64,000 bases of DNA, taken from the NCBI GenBank assembly GCA_001599975.1, contig BCIO01000003.1:930001-994000 (forward strand). The letters are read 5' to 3'. The position numbers were made by a program, and so were the translations under genes. The DNA is from Cystobasidiopsis lactophilus (lineage: Eukaryota; Basidiomycota; Agaricostilbomycetes; Agaricostilbales; Chionosphaeraceae). Shown here piece after piece: positions 32,706-42,147 of the stretch (position 1 is its first letter; each line of letters begins with the position of its first letter). The notes beneath the pieces were generated by a model. The model did not search any database. It saw only the letters and a program-made list of their open reading frames with translations, and was not told where the DNA came from.

Positions 32706-35225
32706 ATGAAGAGCGTCGCGTTCGCGCTAGCAAGGGGTGCCGCCGTGCTGGCATCGATTGGCATCCTCTCTTTCGGGCGTGCGTTGGCTTCTATACCCTT
32801 CTTTACCTTCCGGGGCGACGCTTATATTCCTCCGTACGCTATCAGAACTATCGCTCACCGCCAGAACTAGCGCCCAATTCCCGTCGCCAGCTCCCGTCTT
32901 CATGGCCATCTCCTGCTCTCTTATCCTCTTCTCAATCTTCGGCACCCACCAGCGCTTCTTGAACTCCAATGCACGATCCTGCAGAGCTTGGTCCGACTAC
33001 TCGCCCCCGCTCCCGAGGGCCAAAACATCGCTCGACGCCGCCCTGCTCTTCGCCACTCTCTTCGCCCAGTTCGAGCTGCTCCGCTACATTTCCTTCTCAG
33101 GCTTCGTCCTCAGCCGCGCAGTTCTATTCTTACCACTCGTTTTAAAGCAACGCGAGGCCAACTGGTCCCTCTGGGCCTCCATCTTTGCCTCCGCTTCCGG
33201 CTTAGCTCTAATCCTCATCTCACGGCCATTTCCATTCACGAACGACAATCATGCCGACTCGCTCGCCGGGCTCGTCCTACTCGCAGTCGCCTTTATGTGC
33301 GAAACATTCTGGGTCCACTCGCAGCTCCAGCTGGTGCAAGAGGCCGCCTCGGGCGTAATGGTTTACGGCCACTGGGCTTGGTCTTCTCTCGGCGCCTCGC
33401 TCATCGGCGCCTCTGTTTTCTTGGTCCAGCTCTCCTACTCGCCGGCATTCAGCTTCCGGACCGAAGTGTTGGAGGTCTGGACCAGCTACCTGGTCCTTTC
33501 GCTGGGCTTCGTTCTCTTCGTTCTGGTCTTGTTCCTCAGCTTCGGGAAGCTGGAAAAAGCGGCCATGTTGTTTCTGCTGGGCGCGGGGCCGCTCTTCAGC
33601 TTGGTCGCCTACATCCTGGCGGTGCGGGCCACCCACGAGTTCGGAATGCTCGAGTGGCTGGGCGGCTTCTACATCGTCGCTGGCCTGGCCATCGCTTGCC
33701 TCACTTCGACTAGCGACGAGCGTCCCATGTCAACCTATCGGTTACTAGACCAATCCGCCCACTCGTTCTTCGACGAAAAGCTGTCGCCGCCCCTCGACAC
33801 GTCCTTAAAGTCCGACATCGACTTCCTCAAACCACCGCAGAAGCGTAGCTTAGCCACCATGCTAGTCGTGGGATTGCTATTGGTGGTCCCGCCGTTCGCC
33901 ACTGGCATCGCAGCCTCCAAATACCCGCTAACCATCGAAGCGAAGTCTTCTGGACCGGCCATGGCGCCTCATCCCCGCGTCTTTCGCAGCAAGTACTCTA
34001 ATGTGCATGTAGAGGGGAACCAGTGGTCGCTGGAGCTGCACGAGGGCATGCGGGTGCGGTGTCCAGCTGGGCGGCCAGAGACGACAATGTGGCAGGGCTC
34101 TGGAAGGAGGGTGCTTGCCTCTTACCCTCGCTCAGGGAACACTCGGACTCGGGAGTTGGTGGAGAGAATCACTGGCTTCCAAACTAGTGCGTCGATCCAC
34201 GATCGGAATCGCTCCTCTAGCTGACTTTGCGGTCCAGCTACGGTCCATTATTGCGACAGAGAACTGGCCAAGATCTTCCGTGCGTTGTCATCCAAGCAGT
34301 AAGAGCGCATAATCTGACCGGTCTTGTCAGGTGGCGAGTGCAAGCATGACAACGGGTTCTTAGTGAAAGACCATTGGCCGTGGTCAGTCCTTTAATTCTC
34401 ACCACCCAGCTTCAATTCATTGTGCTCGCAGGTATGGCAACATACCCAAGGATCCGGATTACTACAAAAAATACGACGACGTTGTGGTGCGTGTTTCGAA
34501 CTTAGACTTCTCTCGCTTTGCTCATTGCGTCTTGCCTCTTGTAGCATTTGGTCCGTAATCCGTTAGATGCGATTTTCAGCGAGTGGTCTCTGGTGAGTGG
34601 ATGGGCACGTGCTCCGGGATCTGAAGCTGAAAAGCCACCTTCAGCGGCGGGCACCTCGAACACCCCAAGGCACTCTCAACCACACCGCCCGCTACTCAGA
34701 AATGTTAACATGGGACATGCGCGAGAGGATTTACCCTTTCGTCAGAGCATGGGGCGATCACACGGAGTATGTCCTATGTTCCCGCCGCTCCATGCGATAT
34801 CTGACTGGGGTGTCGACAGCTACTGGGAGAAGACTCCGCTCAATAAGCATCTCGTGCGCTATGAAGATCTCGTCGAAAGCCCGATCTCGACCATGATGGG
34901 CCTAATTCGCTTCCTCCTCAAAAAAGATCTGCCTTCGCTCGAAGATATCGCTTGCGCTGTGGAACTCAATCCCTCGACCGAGCCCTACCAGTCCTCCAAG
35001 CGTCCGATGTTCGTGAGTGATCATAAGCAGGTGATGTTTGTCTGTGAAGCCGAACTGACCCGGCCACAACAGGACTCCTGGACCATGTACGAAGCGCCCC
35101 TTCGCGAAGAGATCATTCGCCGACTGACGCCCCAGTGGTGTCGTTACGGCTGGGATAAGGAACTGCGAGCGCGGATTGCTGACGTGCCACCGGCGATCGA
35201 CTCCATCTGCTCAGTCTATCACTGA
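32706..35225 (+). CDS. SLC35-like transporter fused to a sulfotransferase
   Basis: The main exon (about 32871-34186) is one open frame. It encodes 8-9 transmembrane helices of the drug/metabolite-transporter superfamily (for example LLRYISFSGFVLSRAVLFLP and MLEWLGGFYIVAGLAIACL, most like the SLC35B/UAA group). A soluble linker, one more hydrophobic helix (MLVVGLLLVVPPFATGIAA) and the sulfotransferase 5'-phosphosulfate loop VLASYPRSGNTRTREL follow. Exons 34238-34279, 34331-34382, 34432-34486, 34545-34592, 34645-34766, 34820-35012 and 35073-35225 complete it, with VHLVRNPLDAIFSEW as the 3'-phosphate motif and WEKTPLNKHLVRYEDLVESP. It is similar to WSCD-type sulfotransferases. Total length is about 685-700 aa. 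The first exon from ATG 32706 is likely but its donor is uncertain (candidates near 32781 and 32833). Inference: a PAPS transporter delivering to its own lumenal enzyme. Confidence 0.8.
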
Positions 35226-35441
35226 GCCCTCAGTACTCATCTGTACACACCGCCACCCGCGGGATTCATGAGCTGTATCAGCCTCACACCTCGCTAGACG
35301 TTCGCTCACGTACAGCGTCGTTGTACATTAGCTTCACCCACTGACTTCGTGATTTGCATGGGACTGGATTTGGTTTGTACAAGTTCATAGCGCTGCCATG
35401 CAAGAAATAAAGCATTACATCCACAAGAGTTACAATAGCAA

Positions 35442-38400
35442 TCAAGCTATGAGACAGTCATCAGTTGTCAGCCCATACAAAGCCTTATCGACGGCCTTCT
35501 CTTTCAGACGCCAGTCTGTCCGGCGTTGAAGTAGCTCATAGGCACTGCGGGTGGCCCGCGTGAGATCCAAAAGAATGTGATTGGGTGAGATAGAGCTCAC
35601 TCTTCGCTTCGTAAAGTGCCTTCGTAGCGCTGCACATCCTTGACCAAGCTGGCCATGTCTTTTGGCGAATCGACGAGGTACAGGTTGACGACGAGCTTGA
35701 GCGCGGTGAAATAAGGTGTGATGCTAGCTTGCTTGAGAGAGACGACAAAGGAGTGGTAGGCGGTGATATCGCTAATGACCTGCAGGCCGCCTTCCGGGCT
35801 GACGATGGAGCGCTTCAGGTGCTTCAAAATGAGACTGTGCGAGCAGGGAATCAAGATGAGCTGACAGCAGCCGACGGAGAGACCAGAACGCACGCGTGAA
35901 GCCGGATCCCAATTTCGACGTAAAAGACCTCCAAGATCTGCTTGTCCGTACTGCCTTTCAACAAGTCGCAGTGGGTCTTCAAGCAGTCGATGACGGCGAC
36001 GCAAGCTTTCGTTGGCCCATCGCCCAGTTGAAAGCTGTCCGCCGGGCAGTAATCGGTCGGGTCTTGAAGCGTGGTCAGCAAGTGGTCAGCCTGATTCATG
36101 AGAAGCTGCACGCCAGTGTTGAGGCCAGACGCCACGGAGTCGTCCAGCGCCGTCTCGAACTTCTTCTTCTCGCGGACGGTGATGTTTAAGAAGTCGGTCT
36201 TGTCTACGAAAACGGCCTGTACGAAGTGGACCAAATTTCAGCAAGCGTTTATGCTGCTGGGGGAGGCACCTGACATACCATCTCTTTGTCGTAAAACACT
36301 TGGATCATCTGAGATATCGTGTCGCCAACATGAACCAGCTCAAAGAATTGCACTAAAGGCGCGACGCTGCGTCCGCCCTCAGTGTGCTCCGCCGGCCGAT
36401 AATTGAGCATGTGCTTCTCCGCTCTGTGCGACGTAGCAGAAAAACTATCAGTTTGTAATCCTGAACTGAACAAAGTAAAGGCCAAACGCACGCTTGAAAA
36501 GCCGGCACGATGTGCTTCTCGCTCAAGGTCTGGAGCAGGACGATGAAGATCTCCTCGATCGTGTCCCTGACTTTGGTGCCACACTGCCCTCCAAAACCAG
36601 CGAAGGTTTCCACGCGTTTGAGGGCATCTCGGTCGGCTTGGATTAAGGAGAGCGCTACGTCAAGCGAAAGGAGGAGCTGAAGCTTGGCGAATTGATCGTC
36701 GGCTTTCTTAGTGGTGGGCGAGTCGAGAGACTGGCGAGCGGCTTGTTGATCTAGTGAAAGGCGACTCGTGGCTGCCTCTATTGTTGGCGTCGAGGGAGAA
36801 GTGTTAAAAGTCGAGTCGGCGGTCTGAAGCTGAGGGGTGCTAGACCCGCCAGTCATGAGCGTTACCGCGTTGAAAGCACCAGTCGTGACCGCTGTGAAGG
36901 AGTAGGCGACCGTCTTGGGCACGATGGTCACTGGCAGCATGAGCGCCTTGCCAAAGGACGAAAGCACATTCTTCTTGACTTGAGCGGGATTGGCTGCTGT
37001 GAGGAAAGTCGGGGTGGAGACGACCATGCTGCCGACCTGTTTGATTAGAGCACTCATCAGAGCCTGCCCTGTAGTATAGGCCCAACCGAACCTTCTCTGT
37101 CCAAGCTTTGCAAATGTCATTCAGCACCACCTTGATCCAGTCGGCCTCTTCCGATAGGTAGTCGTCCATGTGGATTTCGAACATGCGGTGGATGACCGAC
37201 TCGAGCGCGGCTTGCGTGACCACCGGCTGCTTGGGCGTGATTTCGAGCACAGTAGGGATGAGGCGGGAGATCTGGGCGAAGGTCGCTGCTGTGGCCAGCA
37301 TGAACAGCGGCGGCGCCAGCGATTGCGCAGCTGACAACAGAGGCGTGATGTACTCTGAAATCTGTGCGAAGCCGTCGCGCTCAGCATCGATTATGCAGAG
37401 GATCGAGAGCCAAACGCACCACATCTTGTGCCAACCGATCCGCAAACTCCAGCAGCACTCCCGATTTTGGTGGAAACACCCGGGCGCACAAAGACCCGTC
37501 CTTCCTGAGCGTGTCCAGGACAAAGCCCATGAACTGGTCCATGGCGGAAAAGTCGATGCCGTCCACCACGTCCGCTTTCGACGTGGCACCCGGTTTCGGG
37601 ATCTTGACGAGATTCAGTAAGGGGTTGTAGAGTGACGAGGCCTCGTAGAAGATCTCGCGCTTGTTGAGAAAGACTTGAGCGATGGAGGCGCCGCCGTTCA
37701 GTTCGGTGGCGATGGCCGTGGACATGCGCAGGATGTCTTCGTTGTGCCGCTCATCGGCGTGCTCAAATTCGGCCAAAAGGGCGCCTTCGAAATAGTCGGT
37801 CGACGACTGGAGGTTGCGGCGGAAGACCGTCAGAGTGGCGGTGGAGCGAGTCGGAGCCAAGGCCGGAAGCAGCAAGTGTGTTAGAGTCCGCAGAACGTGA
37901 GCCTTGTCCATTGGCGTGAGACCAGGCTGAGTGAAGACGAGGGATGAGGTGGTGTGCGTTTGCAAGGAGGTGTAGAAGGGCAAGAGGGCCGCATAGAGGG
38001 CCTTGAACCGGTCCAGCGCGTCCGTTGTGCTAGGCGATGGCTGGTCATTTGCAAACCCGTTAGATTGCTGGAACTTGGACGGCGGCTGTGGCGTGGTAGG
38101 CCGCCGCGGGAGTGAGATGTCCTGTTCGTGGTCGTCAAACGAGAGTAGCAGGTCGTCCTTTTGCGGGATCTGCGGCGAGGCAAACACGTCGGCCTGCGTT
38201 TGTGCGCCATTGACAAAGTCGCCAAACAAGTCGTCCTCGGTTTGCAAGGCTGCTGCTGGCGGCGGAGCAGGCTGGGGAGGCGACGGCGCCTGGCTCTTGC
38301 GCTTGCCCTCCTTCTTGCTCTGGCCCTGGCCCTGGCTCGCCGCTTGTCCACCAGACGAGCCTGCCGGTCTGTAGTCCAGCCACGCCAGCTTGCGATCCCA

Positions 38401-38580
38401 CACCCGCTCATCCTTGCAGAGCGCCGACAGCCTCTTGCAGGTCAGCGCCAAACTCCGCACGTCCGGCAACGTCGCATAGGCGATGATGTACAGCAGCGCG
38501 CTCTCGGGCAGCCTCCCAATCTGCTTGCCCAGCAGCGGGTTCGCCTTGGTCGGCTGGAGCGTCGACCAGCGCTTCTTCAT
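35442..38580 (-). CDS. RCY1: Recyclin-1-like F-box/exocyst-Sec10-like protein
   Basis: Seven exons (minus): 37420-38580, 37092-37361, 36492-37036, 36279-36423, 35894-36216, 35601-35834 and 35442-35544, totalling 927 codons. An F-box sits at residues 20-65 (IGRLPESALLYIIAYATLPD, LTCKRLSALCKDERVWDRKL). A Pro/Gln-rich linker follows with acidic DDLFGDF. From about residue 190 onward it is helical and matches the Sec10-like region of Rcy1 (ISEYITPLLSAAQ, VLNDICKAWTEK, VFVDKTDFLNITVREKKKFE, LKLVVNLYLVDSPKDM). Rcy1 works in recycling of plasma-membrane proteins such as v-SNAREs from endosomes to the Golgi, with Skp1. The C-terminal exon ends LYGLTTDDCLIA. Confidence 0.88.
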
Positions 38581-38980
38581 CCGCGGTCACTTTGTTTTCG
38601 TGGTGTGCAGGCAAGCCAACTTTGACCCTTCGCGTTGAGGACGCTCAATCAACTGCGCACTTGCAGTATTGTAGATTCACACTATACTTTTACGACCTTT
38701 GTATGTGCGAGGTGACCAATTCAAGCGCAGAAGGAGTTAAGAAACGAGCAACCCGGCCCTAAGCGTTCGCCAATCCCTTCTTGCCCAGCAGCGACCTGGC
38801 GTCCTCCCTCAGCATCTCAACATGTCGACCATGGAGAGTGCAACGCGCTCTGTGGGCCACTTGTGAGCTTTCGAGCTGGAAACGTTGAAGCGATGAGACT
38901 GACCGGGCCCTCTATGGCTGTAAGATTCCCAAGACATACGTCGCCTTCAACGCCGACAACGGATCCAAATCACATAGTAG
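38581..38980. other. Intergenic region upstream of Rcy1
   Basis: Contains the Rcy1 promoter. A plus-strand ATG at 38822 opens only a short frame, and its continuation is not convincing. Confidence 0.4.
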
Positions 38981-39258
38981 TCAAGTTCTGGACGCCGACA
39001 TTGACCGTAGTGGGTGATCCAGCGGGAGCCGAGACGAAGGCGGCAGAGCATGAAATTGACTGGCCGATCCCAGCTCTGGGTTCTGTAGTTGCGTCCTCTT
39101 CTCTGAAGCCATTGAGGCTGCTAAAAGACGATCATGCAGCTTTTTGGCCATGTTCATCTCCGCGCCGAGCAAGTTGTCCCGTTGACGATTTGCCACCGAC
39201 TTAAAGCTGACGTCTTGGCCCAGTCATTGTCTTCTGGTGGAAGGCACGTCGCCTTCAT
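38981..39258 (-). CDS. Possible small protein, unrecognised
   Basis: Two exons (minus) 39248-39258 and 38981-39206 can be joined through a 41-nt intron to give 78 aa, starting MKATFKSVANRQRDNLLGAE and continuing MAKKLHDRLLAASMASEKR. The basic, helical composition is protein-like, but no family is recognised. An alternative start further upstream (MGCGGKVKGRSS, near 39380) can also be spliced in. The call is weak and rests on composition and a plausible intron. Confidence 0.33.
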
Positions 39259-39509
39259 TTTGCGTCTGCTGGAGACTCAGCTAAGTTCCGAGAGAGGCAT
39301 CAAGCAGCACAGGCCAGCCGCTCACCGGTACAAGAAAGGCAGTGAGCTTCGTCCTTTGACTTTCCCCCCACAACCCATGCGCGCCTCAAGAAATGCCAGG
39401 TCTCTGCCACAGACACGTCGAAAAGTCGCACAAAGGCCTGTCCAGCCCCAGCTTGGGCCACCTTGGCGGTTCCCACGGCTCTTCGCACCATCACAACTGA
39501 AGACCGCTT

Positions 39510-40187
39510 TCACAGGTTCCAGATCGCGGCTTGCAGTAGGACCCTCGAGTAGAGCCGGTGGAACCAGAGCATGACCGAGCTGCCGTCGCCAGAGAGGTAA
39601 GTGGCGAACGTGAGCTTGGCCCGGTTGGAGTCAGTCTCGACGAGGAAGGTGTGCCAGCCGCCGGTGAGCGCTTTAGCCGGCGTCAAAGCAGGAGGTCGGA
39701 ACCACCAATCGAGCACGATGGGCCCGTATTGAGGGAGAGATGGGGCTTGGTGCTCAACCACTTGAAACTGAAGGGCAATGCTCGAACCAGAACTTCTTCG
39801 CAAAGAAGGGGAGCTCACTAGCCCACCAACGGCGCTCTCTCCTACTTTGAATATCGAGCACAAAGGCGGGTTGAGAGCCAGTCTGTCGCGAGCAAACTTG
39901 GGAAACAAGCCGAGCCCGCTAAGCCCTTTGCAAATCCACAGTTCCAGCTTCAAGGGTGCAGTGGACCAAAACGCCCTAGCGAATACAGTCGCCAAATCTT
40001 CTTCGTCGTGCTTGCTCAGGGCAGACAAGGGCACATCAGCCGTCCAGCATTCTCCCCGGCTGCAATTCGGGAACTTGGCCAAGGAGTCCGGAGGGCAAGG
40101 CTTGGTTGGGATTTTGAAGCGCAGGTAGCAGTCCACAGAGAGTGCAGCAGTAGCAGTGAGCAAGCCGAGTTTGGCGACCACAGCCAT
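39510..40187 (-). CDS. Unrecognised protein with N-terminal membrane anchor
   Basis: A single exon of 225 codons. The first 20 residues (MAVVAKLGLLTATAALSVDC) look like a signal anchor or signal peptide. The rest is soluble and mixed, with DWWFRPPALTPAKALTGGWH and SNRAKLTFATYLSGDGSS near the end. It keeps an open frame with codon use like its neighbours. No domain is recognised. The start is 124 bp from the start of the divergent desaturase gene, so the two genes share a very short promoter. Confidence 0.6.
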   Translation of the reverse strand: MAVVAKLGLLTATAALSVDCYLRFKIPTKPCPPDSLAKFPNCSRGECWTADVPLSALSKHDEEDLATVFARAFWSTAPLKLELWICKGLSGLGLFPKFARDRLALNPPLCSIFKVGESAVGGLVSSPSLRRSSGSSIALQFQVVEHQAPSLPQYGPIVLDWWFRPPALTPAKALTGGWHTFLVETDSNRAKLTFATYLSGDGSSVMLWFHRLYSRVLLQAAIWNL

Positions 40188-40311
40188 TATTGTGGAAGTC
40201 GAGCTCCAAAATAACTCGCGGCGAACAAGGCTTGGAGCCGGTCGAGCGCCTCCTGTTCAACACTTCCGTTCCTTTTCAGTAATCCTTTTAACGAACTCGG
40301 CAGTGCCAGTC

Positions 40312-41836
40312 ATGAGCAGCAGCACGGCGTGGGCCCAGGGCCTCTTGCGCCAGCGCAGCTCGACAACAGCCTCGCAGGAGCCGTCCGCCTCGTCGAGCGA
40401 CTCCGAGTCGGACGCGGCGCTGAGCACGCCTGACATGCCGGCCGCGACGCTCAGGGAGGACAAGGACTTTATCTGGACCATCACGGAGGAGCCGCACCGG
40501 TCAAGGCGGATCGCCATCATGAAGCAGCATCCAGAGGTGCGCCCGCGTTGGCCACTACATTTGCCCTGGAATCGGGCTCACTAGCATGGCGTGTGCGCAC
40601 AGGTCACCAAGCTGATGGGCCACGAGCCGCTGACCAAGTACCTCGTCCTGCTCGTCGTCGGCCTGCAGCTCAGCTTGGCTTTTGCTTTCCGCAACACGTC
40701 CCCCATGTCCTGGCAGTTCCTGCTCACCGCCTACCTCGTCGGCGCCACCTCCAACCAAAACTTGTTCCTCGCCATCCACGAGATCACCCACAACCTCGCC
40801 TTCAAGGGCATCAACGCGAACAGGATGCTGGCCATCTTAGCCAACTTGCCCATCGGCTTGCCTTATGCCATGCTCTTCAAGGTTCGTTCGCGAGGTCCTC
40901 TTTAGTCATGTTTTTCCGCATGTTGAGCTAGTGTTTCTTTGGGGCGAACAGAAGTACCACATTGAGGTGCGGCGATCCATTTTCATGCGCATAAATTTAT
41001 CGCTCATGTTCGCATTTCCACTTCACAGCACCACAAATTCCTAGGGGAAGACGGCATCGACACCGACCTACCTTCCCGCATTGAAGCGTTGACATTAAGC
41101 AACGTTTTCGGCAAGGCCTTCTTCTGGTGCGCGCAGCTCCCTTGCCCTCCAGCACTATCTCTTGATTCGATGCTGATGCGAAAAGCTTTCAAACGCACAG
41201 CACCTTCCAATTGCTCTTTTATGCCATCCGCCCCGGCTTCATCCGCTCCCAAAAGTTCACCAAGTGGCACGCGTACAACTTCGCTACCCAATTCCTCTTC
41301 AACTACTTCCTCATCGCCCACTGGGGCCTCAACTCTTACGCCTACCTCATTCTCAGCTCTTTCCTGGCGGGCAGCCTGCACCCGTGCGCCGGCCACTTCC
41401 TCGCCGAGCACTACGTCTTCCCGGAGCAGGTCGACGGCGTGCAAGAGACCGCGTCCTACTATGGGCCCTTGAACTGGCTCACCTACAACGTGGGGTATCA
41501 CCAAGAGCACCACGACTTCCCAGCGTATGTTGAAGCACCCTTGCCGAAGTCGATGTCTCGCTGACGCGTGCCATTTGGCTGGCGGTATACAGTGTGGCGT
41601 GGACGAAGCTCCCAGCGCTCCGGCGGCTAGCCAGCACGTTTTACGAACCCCTTTACGCTCACCCGTCATGGACGGCCGTCATCCTCAAGTTCATCTTCAG
41701 CGAGCAGACTAGCCTCTACTCGCGCGTCAAGCGGGTGCCCAAGTCGGCGGCCGCGTCAAAAGCCAAGCCGATGCAGGCAGAAGAGGAGATCAGGTCGGAA
41801 GGCGGCCTGGCCAACTTTGGCGGCGTGTTAGACTAG
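40312..41836 (+). CDS. Sphingolipid delta-4 desaturase (DEGS/Des1 type)
   Basis: Exons 40312-40536, 40603-40881, 40952-40966, 41029-41126, 41201-41524 and 41593-41836 give 394 aa. The three histidine boxes of membrane fatty-acid desaturases are present: HEITH, HIEHH (split between the 15-nt exon and the next) and HQEHH. Family blocks include FIWTITEEPHRSRRIAIMKQ, GHEPLTKYLVLLVV, GEDGIDTDLPSRIEA and NWLTYNVGYHQEHHDFP. The enzyme introduces the 4,5 double bond of the sphingoid base in dihydroceramide in the ER, a step toward fungal glucosylceramides. The N-terminal 50 residues are Ser-rich and not conserved. The 3' tail is basic. Four to five membrane helices are visible. Confidence 0.93.
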
Positions 41837-42147
41837 GTTTTATAGATCGTTGCTCCGTTTATAGAGAGAGCTTTGGACTGCTTGTTCTTAGATTTCTCTC
41901 TCTCTCCTGTGCTTCTTCCGTTCACGCTTGCAACCATCACGCTCGTTCATAGTGTCGTTTTTGGTTCGGTCAACGATTTGCCACTTGGGACACGTTAACA
42001 CGGGATAAGGTCGACGTCTGCGAGCGTCAAATTGCAAACTGTACTACACGGGTCAACAATCGTCCACCAGTCGGTTCTTGGGGAAGTCAAAGCCCGCATC
42101 CGACCAAATGGTCAAGCTGCGTTTACGATGAGACTCCGCCGGTGGCG
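41837..42147. other. Convergent 3' region of desaturase and Kre6 genes
   Basis: A 311-bp gap between converging genes with a CT-rich stretch (TTCTCTCTCTCTCCTG) near 41890. No gene is seen. Confidence 0.5.

Noticed and set aside
33727-34186. A separate type II sulfotransferase gene starting at an internal ATG instead of a fusion.
   Set aside because: There is no stop codon between the transporter helices and the sulfotransferase, so a single protein is the simplest reading; an internal start remains an alternative to test.
38822-39204. A plus-strand start (MSTMESATRSVGHL) and a 113-codon plus frame.
   Set aside because: No intron arrangement gave a convincing protein; a small minus-strand gene was judged slightly more likely, at low confidence.
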